64,000 bases of DNA, from the NCBI GenBank assembly GCA_026874595.1, contig CM049314.1, forward strand, positions 68,136,300-68,200,299, read 5' to 3'. The notes below the pieces were generated by a model. The model ran no database searches. It was not told the origin of the DNA and was given only the letters and a program-made list of their open reading frames with translations. This DNA is from Sipunculus nudus (Eukaryota; Annelida; Sipuncula; Golfingiida; Sipunculidae). Below are positions 24,442-35,634 of this stretch, piece by piece (within the stretch, counting starts at the first letter, position 1; the number at the start of each line of letters is the position of its first letter). A program made the position numbers and the translations under genes.

Positions 24442-26920
24442 GACAACCATGTACAAACAAGCTCACACTAACCCTTACCGATATTAACAATTGTCGCTCT
24501 TATAGAGAACAGCTTGTCATCGTAAGTCTTCTCGAAAACGTAGTCCTTGCCGACTTCAGATAAGACCTTAGTCCTGTACTCGTGGCAAGCCACTCTGGCG
24601 CCCCTCACTTTCTTAGTGTCATATCCCAGGGGCCCCGTCATTGTTGTTATGGTGAAACCAATGAAGTCGCCCGCCTTGGTTACGATATGACCGCCATGTC
24701 CGAGGGTGTCGACCTGAAGAATTCAATTATTAACTAATTACACAAAAGACCAGCGATTTTTATGAAAAACTAAATTCTAAGGTTTGTTACCCAGGCAAAA
24801 TTTTATATTTTTTATATCTTTACTTTTTTTTAATTTTCATTGCTTTGTCAAGATTGTTTTAAAAATAACGCACAATTTTCTCATCTTAATAACAATGATG
24901 TTTTTTATAACAAAAGAGTTTTCGAAACATTTCTGATTTAGTTATCATATTCAAGAGAAGAAAAGTTTGAGAGAACTACAAATTGTTAGTCGGTCATAGG
25001 GTCATAAAAATGTATCAGGGGCCCTCTTTTATCCGAACATGCCAAAGGGGAGATCGGATCAACGGAGTTATACTGTATATTGCCGTGTCAATATCATATC
25101 GTACCTTATGAATGCCAGGTTTCTCTGTTTTGTAGTCTATCTCGCCGACCAGCTTGTATCTGTTGGCTCCCATGGGTCTCCATACCTGTAACTTCATGGG
25201 AAGGTTCGGGCCCACGGTGAACACTGTGAAGCTCTGGACGAAGCCGGCAGACAACGTGTAGTCCAACAGGATGAACGAACTCTTAGGTCCAGAGTACACG
25301 TGACCCGGGGCTGGAGGATTCCCATAATCCACTGCAAGAATGAAATATAGAAATATCATTATATGATGGTTAAATGAGAAGAACGTCTGTAGAGATTCAT
25401 TGAATAAGTAGTCTAGAACTCCAATATTCATATCTTGCAACATTTTAACATTCAAAACAAGAATTAGTTGCTTCAGCATAAATGAATATTGAGAATCTTT
25501 GAAAAAAAAGTTCTAATTATAACAAACTATGAGAAACTCATTTATAAACACTGAGGCGATGTTTTAGCGCAATATATATATATATACTTGACTGTATTAG
25601 AAGTGAAATCATAAGGTTATGACCTTTGACAAGGACATGTCATATCTTTGCTCAGTTTATGTCTTTAACGGAGACAACCCAACCATAGTCGCATTGTTTA
25701 ACTATTATCTGCCGAAATTTGGACTGTCCGGCTGAGAAAAAAAGAAAGATATCCTTATATAAAGAGTAATAAAATCGTTGACCGTGTGACAGATTCCATT
25801 AAAAGGAATTTGGAATTCCTCTGACAGTTACCTTGGTTATATGTAAACCTACCTACTAGTTCATCTACTGTGCGGGTTCTCGGGCACGAAATATTCTTAA
25901 TATGTCTCCATAATAACAATTATCTAATAACAGGTTAAGCCCATTTATTTTATATACCATGCTAGCGTCACATAATGGAAACCCTTGGTGGCGCAATGCC
26001 GTTATGGCCAAGGTATCCGATAGAAATCAATATTACGTAACACCAAATAGGGCTGGTATAAAGGAAGTCTGTCAATATCTAGCCAGCTAGGTATCGATGG
26101 CGCAATACCCAGAAAAATGACCCTTTGAACTTTTATGAGCTGGAGAGCTTATCTATGATTATAATTGCCATAACATCCACATTTAATTATGCAATTTCAT
26201 ATATGCCAACACCTCAGTTTGCAAAATCTTATATCACCAGAATCCGTGAGACATTTTTTTTTTTTCGATTTTACAGACAGTTATTGAGATATTATCTATA
26301 TAAATCACATGTGCATGATCATATTCCGTCGAGGACTTAAATGTTAACGACCCATAAAAAATGGTATATTACATAAACGCCAAAATATTTTTAAAAACAA
26401 TTGTTTAACATAATTCATGCATGTAAGTTCTTCACGAACGTGAGTGAGGAATTTTCTAGTTTCTATTAGGTTTCTCATATTCACGTGTAAGTTTTCTTTT
26501 TAATATATCAGTATAAATTTAATACTTTATTTCTATGAAATTTTTTCTGAATACAAGGACCATTCTCTTACTCGCTCTGTTCCATCACTTTAAATATAAA
26601 CAAATCGATAAATAAATAGAATCTAATTCAAAAATATACGTCAACACATTTTTTTCAAAGATCAAATTGTTTCAAGACCAAAAATTTTACACTTTCTTTA
26701 TAGCCACGCCATTCCAATAAATTGCTCAAACTTGTGCTATTCATAAAAAAATATCGACGAAAAAAATATGGGCGTGGCGATTCCATAAAACAGTTTTTAT
26801 GGTTCGGCCTTAATATAAGAATTCCTTTTAAGATATATGTACGGAAGAGACCTTCTTACCTGCATTTGCAGTGGCATACATCATCAGAACAGCAACGGCA
26901 GAATACAGGTAGAATCCCAT
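21470..26920 (-). CDS. Type I membrane protein with beta-rich ectodomain and modular Pro/Thr stalk
   Basis: Seven exons on the minus strand: 26920-26860, 25331-25105, 24713-24479, 23693-23652, 23097-22963, 22382-22233 and 21639-21470. All junctions are GT-AG and phases fit, giving 1020 nt and 339 residues. The first ~20 residues are a signal peptide ending ATANA. Residues 21-174 form an ectodomain with alternating hydrophobic strands, motifs LQVWRP, KLVGEI, AGDFIGF and LFSIRA, and one Cys. It resembles a jelly-roll-like domain of uncharacterised invertebrate secreted proteins, but no family is named with confidence. Residues 175-283 are a Pro/Thr/Arg stalk with three 13-residue repeats beginning RPFPT (193, 206, 219). 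One helix (about 291-316, WLALATVAIVGAYVLLFIF) is followed by RR and a 23-residue tail. Likely a cell-surface adhesion or recognition protein; the role is inferred from layout only. Confidence 0.85.
22411..22464. repeat. (TA)n microsatellite
   Basis: TA repeat in intron 5 of the membrane-protein gene, about 30 bp upstream (minus sense) of the exon 6 acceptor. Confidence 0.95.
24311..24442. repeat. (CT)n and (CA)n microsatellites
   Basis: Long CT runs at about 24311-24354 and 24372-24426, the second passing directly into (CA)n. They lie in intron 3 of the membrane-protein gene. Confidence 0.95.
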
Positions 26921-28169
26921 GTTGATGTTATTTCAATTGGTCTTAATCAAGCCAAGAAATAATACTCTTTCACAGATGTCCGAGTGCGAAATCTTCAGTG
27001 GTTGTAAGGAATATCCGTGAAGGTTTTCACCTGCAGAGAGGGAGAACTATCAAACTGATACTTTCTCTCTCTCTCTTTGGCGTTTCCAGTTGAGAACCCA
27101 AAAGGAACTGGTGAAGTCAACCTTTTTCGGTGGTTTATATGGCTCCGCCGGGTCCTTCTGCGCAGGTCTGTATTGCCCAATTTAGAGTTCACCGGGGTGA
27201 AAGGTTACGTATGAATCTTGCGCCAAAATAGTCAAATGACTTTCTTATTCAGAGGTGAACGAGTTCAGGAATTCACCGTAGTGTTAATCACAGGTCATGT
27301 GCTGGCTTCGCTATTCCGTAACAATGTGTATACATATACATGTATATGATTTAGCAGATCATAGCTTTATGTATTTACGTTTGTATGCATGGACGTATGT
27401 ATGTATGACATGTCAGGGCAGAATGTACTTGTTAGAATTTTGGCCGACATTTTTCTTAATTTGAAGTTCTGTTCTATCAAATATGCTTCCCTATGATTAT
27501 CGCAAAGAAGGAGAGTGGTATGTTTCCAATATATGGGCAAATCAGCTCACCAGTTCATTAGGTTCATCGTTACAAAATACGTCTTTTCACTGAGAGAGAT
27601 TTTATTCAAAATTCCTATAGACTCGTTACTGACTTATCATAGACCAAGGGCTAACGGTTAGCTTTCAGAGGATACATCCTATACCACTATATTTCTTTTT
27701 CACATTTTGTGAATATGTTTTCCTCAATTTTCCGGTGAGTCTTATGCAGAATACGATAATCTGTATCTTTGGGAATCCAAGTACGAGTGCCTCATGCAAA
27801 GATGTTATCTTCTTTCTGTCATGTATCACTGCGCTATCGGATTAAAAATATCGATAATGCTTTGGGAGAACTGTTATTACAGACAAAGCAAATATATATA
27901 TACGGTTGTAATTACAGAATCATTAATCTTATTATACTATGAAGAAAAGGTATAACAAGTTAATATTCGGATTGGCAGAAGAAAATTTGCTCGGTGAGCG
28001 TACTAATGTATAGATAGACGTACTGTTGAACATTATTAGAATTAGAAATTTTTATTCTACGAAACTATGATGGGATGCTCCCAAAACAGTGTATGCATTC
28101 ACTTATTCGACCCATATTCCCAGGTTTATTCGTGCATACGTGACTGCATATATGTGAATATTGATTTTG

Positions 28170-28300
28170 AATACTCATTTCCCGGATTCACACCAAAATC
28201 TAAAGGATTTTTCATTGGCCCCTTCCCAGAATGCCCTGACAGTTTCATGAGATTCCGTTAAGGATTGCGTGGGTTATGTTGTGAACAAACAAACATTAAA
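28170..28300 (+). repeat. Fragment of an interspersed repeat
   Basis: Holds GGATTCACACCAAAATCTAA, TTCATTGGCCCCTTCCC and TTTCATGAGATTCCGTTA, ending near GTTGTGAACAAACAAAC. The word order resembles a repeat widespread in mollusc genomes, recalled from memory and not checked. It produces a misleading 64-residue frame. Confidence 0.4.
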
Positions 28301-29355
28301 ATTAGGGGTGATCCAGGAGAAAGCAGCGGTCTAGGACGCAAATATTGGTCTGAATCCCTTAAAATATGTTGCGGCGGCTAAAAAAGGGGGGTCCGAACCC
28401 CCTGGTCCCTCCCTCTGGAAATATCCATTGGGGAAAAAGACGAAACCAAAAAAAATCTGCTCAAAAACAAGAATAATTTCTTACACGACAATTCCTTAGG
28501 CTAAGGATGCAGCCGAGTTGTTGAGAAATGAACCGGGGAGACAAGTATATAGCTCTAGTACTGACTATATGGAGTTGTTTCCTGAAGATGAAGGGGGAAA
28601 ACATTGTTAGGAGGTCATCATAAAAAATAGGAAACAACGTAAACTTAAGAAAGAATTTTACAAGACACCTTGAGACTTCGGGGATTTAGAAATTTCAGCA
28701 GGAAGAACTATAAATTTTTAATGTAAAGGATTTTTATATTATTGACATTTATTTGTATCTATAAACGAGGTCCTTTTCATAAATTTTAAGAAATATGTCA
28801 GATTTATGAAAAGAAAACGTAATAAAATCCTCATGTTAAAACAGCATGATACAAAGTTGACACCTATACTTTTACACCTATATACCCGTTGAAAAATAAT
28901 CGTTAAATGACTTCTGTTAAGATGTCCAATACTCTCCTAATTCAACATAACCATAAAAATAAAACTAGATACAGTCACGTTGATGATTTATCATATATCT
29001 GGGAAAACTTAATATTAATTAGTGTGTACATATGTATTCTTGTTGTATGTTTGGTGCCTTCACTTATTATTGTGTAATAAAAAGCCAGACCGATGACAGC
29101 TAAAGTTAAAAAATGTACATTTTGATATGCTTCCTACTATTTCCAAAATACATCGGCAAGAGTCCACTGCCGATAAATGCGTTTCGGAATTAGTGCATTG
29201 AACCGCAGCATGGCCGGGTCACTTACGGTCAAACATGCAATACCCACAGCCGTTCTTTTCAGGGCATAACCAGTGAAACACGGCTTATTCATGTGACGCT
29301 TCGTAATAAACGTACATGTACAAATATGCCTGTCTGTACATACACATGAATATAT

Positions 29356-29359
29356 ATAA

Positions 29360-29431
<72 letters not shown>
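29356..29431. repeat. (TA)n microsatellite
   Basis: Imperfect then perfect TA repeat with interspersed GTA units. Confidence 0.95.
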
Positions 29432-29634
29432 TACTACACACGAGAGTTGTAAAACGAAGGGTTTTCGATTCATTGTTTCATTTCAAAAGTGGTTCGCACC
29501 TTATTTTGGAATATATGTGTAATTATGTGCTGTTTAAATGAAAATAATTTTTTAACTGTTTTCCTGCAGGTTGTACAAAACTAAGTAGCTGTAAAAACGT
29601 CTGACGATTTTTTAATCCTCTATATTTGAATGAT

Positions 29635-29638
<4 letters not shown>

Positions 29639-29691
<53 letters not shown>
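29639..29691. repeat. (TA)n microsatellite
   Basis: About 50 bp of TA repeat. Confidence 0.95.
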
Positions 29692-29700
<9 letters not shown>

Positions 29701-31048
29701 GGGTCTTGTGAAATCAATAACATTATTTTAAATAAATCTTAAAGAAGTATCAGTGTATGAGAAATCAACCTGTTTTAATGTACGATAAATTTGTGACGGG
29801 ATTTAAAACCAGGTCAGGTACCTTGAGGAGATCATGTCTGCACCTATTGACCTCGGGTTTACACCATATTCCACCCATTGATCAATATATATCCTGCTTC
29901 ATCCTTCACTGGGTCTATTTAACGATGTTAACATTACAGGTCATGCCCGATACTGGTTAGTTGTAATACGCCCTGTGTATATTTAGGAAACCCGTGACTT
30001 GGAAGAGAATGCACATGAAACTAATTATGAGACCGCGAAAGAAATATTAGCTGACAACTATTACCTTTTTTCTGTTGTTTTTGTTTCAGAAAGTATAAGC
30101 GCCATGATGAATTTAAGCACGTTTTCACCCCTCAATAGATGTAAACTCATGGATAAGGTAGTGTAAACTCCTAATACGTTACTTTTAATAAATCATTAAG
30201 AACCCAAGCCTATAACGTCTGCAATGGCTGGCCAAAAAATGATAAGATTTAATGACATATTTATATCAGAGGCGAAAATTCCTTTCGCAAGATGTGTGGG
30301 GGGAGGGGACTTTTAATAATAATAATAATAATAACAATGTTATCAGCGAAGGATGCAGTACTTCTATCTAATTGTGCCCATTGTTCATATGATATACCTG
30401 TTATCTTGTGGTTTATATAATCAATTATCACAGTACTTTTTTATACGATCTGCTTAAGGTGTCATTACTGTTTGAAATCCTTATCTAAATTCTCCAAAAA
30501 CGGGTTATATTCATAAGACACCATAAAGTATACATTATTTTAAACCTGGTATAGTAATTTTTCTGATAGTATACATATTTTTTTTCACTCATTATCACAT
30601 GATTTTTTAACTGAAAAATCAAGTATTTATTCAACGATTTATTGAATGAAAATTTAAAATTTAAGTTTTAGGGTAAATAGATTCATGATAGAGGAAAAAC
30701 AAAAAAAAAAAAAAACTTTTTGTAAGGTAATGTCATGTAGTAGAATATTAGTTCATTAAAATGTTGATTATTTTCACTGGGGGCTAAAAAATAGGGAACC
30801 TTTCAAAATTTATATTTTTAATGTAACAAAATCATTTGAATATGAATGAAAAGTTAAGACATAGGTATATATCAGAAAGATCACAGTACCAGTTTAAAAT
30901 TATGTAAACTTTATGATGTCCTATTTGAATTTAAGCAATTTTGAATTGAAGTAAGATTTAGGGGTTTCAAACACAAATATTACCTTAAAGCTAATAAATG
31001 AATAAATTCAAAAGCGGTCGATTATGTATTCAATGGGCGAGGGGTATA

Positions 31049-31049
<1 letters not shown>

Positions 31050-31081
<32 letters not shown>

Positions 31082-31092
31082 CATATATATAA
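31050..31092. repeat. (TA)n microsatellite
   Basis: TA repeat interrupted by GTA and CA. Confidence 0.9.
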
Positions 31093-31860
31093 TAAGTATT
31101 TGATTATAAGATGAGACATGAATTGCTATAACGCAGGACTGCCTTAGATTAAGGTACGTCCGGCTCTGCATAATGTAATACATGTGCCAACATATTTTCT
31201 GTACATTAATATTTGACCCTGTGGCCCAGACGCTAGGCTTGGTCACTTTGTTCTCACTACAGCACTTTCTATTCAGCTATTTTGCATGAAGCTATTTGTC
31301 ATACTAAAGCGGCCGGGTAAGCATTGGTATTAATTTATTTGTCGTTACGCCACAGCAAATATTTATAAACACGAGAGGATCCTCTTTTTTTTAATTAATT
31401 AATTTCTAAGTCTGTTTTAACAAATCGCCTGTGGTTCAAATCAACATGGACCCGCATATGCTATTTCAATATCACACCCCGGTTATTATCATAGTGTTTG
31501 CTTGCAGCCTAATATGATAATAAACGGGCTGGACTTTAAATGATTTATAAGTTTTCTTGGGAAGTTTTATCAAAGCCCCTAAAGAGTCTTATTAACACTT
31601 TATCAGAAATCATTTGTTCCTCTGTTTGTCGCAAGACACATCAAAAGTATAATATTCATAATGTTATTAAATTTAATCCTTTACATTCATCATATTTGCG
31701 AAGATAGAAACCTTCCTTTTTAAATGCTTCTCAGTGCAAAATACTATAGAGTAAAATGTGGCAATCTTTCCTATAAATACACCATTCCAGCGAGTTCTTC
31801 ATAAGTTTCGTTTCGTTCCTACTAAACTTCGTGAGCGCTGCTATAAAACTTTTGCGAAAC

Positions 31861-31862
<2 letters not shown>

Positions 31863-31933
<71 letters not shown>

Positions 31934-31972
31934 TATATAATATATATATATGTATATGTATATGTATATATA
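31863..31972. repeat. (TA)n microsatellite
   Basis: More than 60 bp of pure TA followed by interrupted TA/TATG units. Confidence 0.95.
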
Positions 31973-32042
31973 GTGCTTTAGCCATCCCTAGTTTTTAGTT
32001 CTAGACACGATATATAGAGTTAGTATGTGTTAGAACATTCTC

Positions 32043-32045
<3 letters not shown>

Positions 32046-32091
<46 letters not shown>
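32046..32091. repeat. (TA)n microsatellite
   Basis: About 45 bp of TA repeat, 1 kb upstream of the AUNIP-like start codon. Confidence 0.95.
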
Positions 32092-32092
<1 letters not shown>

Positions 32093-33107
32093 TTTTCTCA
32101 GGGTTCTCCTGTTTCCTCCACCTCTACAGACTACCGACCGCAACCATCCGAGCCATTGAGAGTGCCTCTTATAAGTAATAATAGCTAGTTAACGTTGTAA
32201 AATCCATATACCCCGTAAAATAAATAATCTGAAGTTTATAAAATTACATATATCCTTGCAACAATGCATGATCGATTGCTAAATGCAGATTATATTGCAG
32301 CGAAACCAAACTCTCTCCATCAAAATCAGATCGAACAATCATTTTATCTAAAATTTTGTTTTTCCAAAAAATACCCCTGGACCTGGTTCATACATATATC
32401 ACTTACAGAAATATGACACAATGTTTGCATACGCATATATCAGTGCCAAATATAGGGAGTAGGCCTATAGCCTTGACATGAGTGAACGTTAAAACTCAAT
32501 TATTTACTCGTTTGTTTAAAAGTTTTTTTCCGTCTGTGACAAAAAAAACAACAACAAAACTTCAAAGTTTAGAACTGCACAAATCAAGAATACCAACTGC
32601 ACATGCTCATAATTATTACAATTGCACAAATAGGGGTTTACAGCACGTTAGAACATACGTACCCTGGCTATAATGTTCGTTGTGATTATTTGTTTGAAGG
32701 ACATGTAGTTTATATATTCATTTTTTTTTCTGTTTGCTTACATCTAGCAAACCAATTATTATATAATTAGGCTATGATGTTTCATTATTAAAATTTTGTT
32801 TCCTTGCTAAAATATAATACAAAGTTTTTTATTCGGTCGTATTTATATAATTACCGGTATGAAAAAAGGGGACGAGCCAACATATATTTGACCTTAGAAA
32901 CAGAGGGGCATCAACTTTCTCTACGCTGTTTTTCGTCCCATATTTTCTTTACAAATATGATCACCAACTCGGACACGCAAAGATTTGTCCTCAAAAAGCC
33001 ATGCATTCCACATTTTCCATTACACAAACGGCAGGTCACAGGTCAAGGTCTCCTGCCGCGCAAAGTTCAAAGAGTTAACGAAACACAACTTATTTGATAA
33101 CAGCGAG

Positions 33108-35358
33108 ATGCGTCGTAACCGTAAGAAAAAGGAATTTGTCGTACAAGAGGAATGCGACACCTGGCTATCCACGTCAAATCGAAAGAAGGTAGGGTTATCA
33201 AAGAAACTTGTCTAAAGACACGTTCATGTACAAGAGCAGTCCGAGCTTTGTGTTGTCTTATCCGGACCTAACACGTATTGAATGCATAACTTGTTGTCAC
33301 TTTGGTGGTTAGTTGGTTTCCGAGCTTACTTGAAATAAGGTTCCCGTGTGGGGTTGGTAATGGGGGGGGGGGGGGGGGGGGGGGGGGGGGAGCAGTTGGA
33401 GTTCTATTCTCTCTTTTAAAATAAACGTTAGAGTTAAAACTGTTAAAACTTTTAAAATAAGCAGTTAGAGTTCTATTCTCTCTTTTAAAATAAACGTGAC
33501 TTATGATTAAAAAGATATATGCAGGTTAAATTAATAGTATATTAATCATTTATTTGTAATGATCGATGACATGGAAATACAGAAAATATAATTTCTTGCA
33601 GTGGCAGTGGTTATTTTTTTATGTACGAAGAGGCTGCATTATTAAAATAAAATTTTTCGATTATTGGTTCTACTTAAGGTTATAAAATATTAGATGATAC
33701 AACATATACTAAGAATTTTTAATATAAGATGTTTTCCAAGAAACAGTTTAACTGATTATACAATTTAAGTACAGATATGATATATATCAATTATTACATA
33801 ATTTTATTATGTTATACAATGTTATATATATAATATTTTGCTCATATATAGGTATTACAAAATCAGTGTAATTGTTTTCAAAATTATAAACAAACAGTCA
33901 TATATTAACATTAGTGAATGTAAATTTCTTGGTATTTCAGGGAGTCAGATAATTTTGCTTTGTTGGGATTTAAAGCATAGACATTTTTTATGGCAATTTG
34001 ATGTATTCTTTTTAAATCAGCTTCAGAAACCTGTGATCCCGAGACCAAAATCATCCTCATCTGTGTACCAGATGCTGTTCACTCAAACCAAAATGCCTGT
34101 CACAGCAAAGAAACAGACATCGATCATGTCCTTCCTTGGTGGACAGATGGCAGCACAAGCTGATGGTAACCAGCAAGGTAGGTTATGATAGTCATTACAG
34201 GTAACTGCTTAAGATCTATATTTGTCCCTGGACAATAACTTCATATTTCAATTTAGATTTTTTTTTTTGGGGGGGGGGGTGAGGTAACTGCCTCCATTTT
34301 TTTAATGCTTGCTTAACAATGTATTATGTACATCTGGTGCACTTGTTTGTGAGTGAAACACAACTGTTGGGCACAGTCTGCCCATTAAGCTTGCATTGCG
34401 CTCACCCTGGGTAGGGGCTGACCATGAAAGGTCTCACCATCTCAGGTGAGAATTGAATCAATTGATTCTCTACCTTCAGTTAAATTCTAGATCAGTTTTT
34501 ATTTTAGTATTAAAGCTAAGACTTACTTTTAAATACAGGCAAATGTTTAACCACATTGGATGTTATTTATTTTTGAATGTGTAAGAAAAATGTAGACCTG
34601 TTACCCTCTTTTTATAGCCATAATTTTTTGTTTCTATGCAAGAGTTTCTAAAGTTTTCCATTTTTTGGATAGGTGAAATCACATTGTAATACCTCTGTCT
34701 TAAATAACCTGCATCTTTTTCTATGCAAATTCTAATGAGAAAAAATATTAACAAACAGACATTTGAACTTGTATATTGTTGCAAAATAATCATATGGATC
34801 ACATTTTTTGTGGACATTGTGGTTGTGGCCACAATCACTGATTGTGGGACATATAAAAATTCATGTAGGGCAAGTGAAAGCTAGTTTTGGCTTGCTCTCC
34901 TTGGCAAGAATATTCAAAAGTTAATGGTGAGCCCTGTTGACCCTGAGTATAGTTAAAATGCATATTGCCCAAACCTGTACAAGTGAGTGTTATTAACATA
35001 ACTCATGCTCAGTGCCCATTTCAGCTTTAACGTTACATGTGAAGTGGCACTTTTCACACATTAGAGAGCAGAATAATTAATTAATAAAAATATTTTATGT
35101 ACCAGGTAGGCTAGTATTTTCTGCAACAGGTCATGTAATCCATTAATGGAAATGTTAAGCTTATAATAAAGAAGTCAGATTTGTCAACCATCACAGATCA
35201 CAAGAATTAATGGTTGATTTTGTAGACTTCAGTGCTGTATGTTTCAATGTTTGACTGTTTCACTTTGGAATATATATACTATCATGTACCTAATTTTGAA
35301 CCTTTAATACAAATCAGCTTTCATATCCAACTGGCCTGTGAAATCAGTCTTACTGCAA

Positions 35359-35452
<94 letters not shown>

Positions 35453-35590
35453 TGAATCTGATGAGGTGAAGCCGGTAGTAGTGACTCTGATCAACCACAT
35501 ACCTTAGTATTTAATATTATCTAGGTACTAAACATTAACGATTAAGTGCTGTGTGACCCCTGGGAAAGACTGCATTCCCACAAATCTTTT

Positions 35591-35634
<44 letters not shown>

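Larger units (their letters stand above)
26921..33107. other. Intergenic space between divergent genes
   Basis: Lies between the start codons of the membrane-protein gene (minus) and the AUNIP-like gene (plus), so it should hold both promoters. No coding exon is recognised. It contains (TA)n tracts, an (AAT)n stretch near 30316, A-runs and one interspersed repeat fragment near 28170-28300. No promoter element stands out. Confidence 0.45.

Noticed and set aside
35232-35507. Poly(Ile-Tyr) reading frames, here and at the other (TA)n tracts
   Set aside because: They are translations of TA microsatellites with no coding features.
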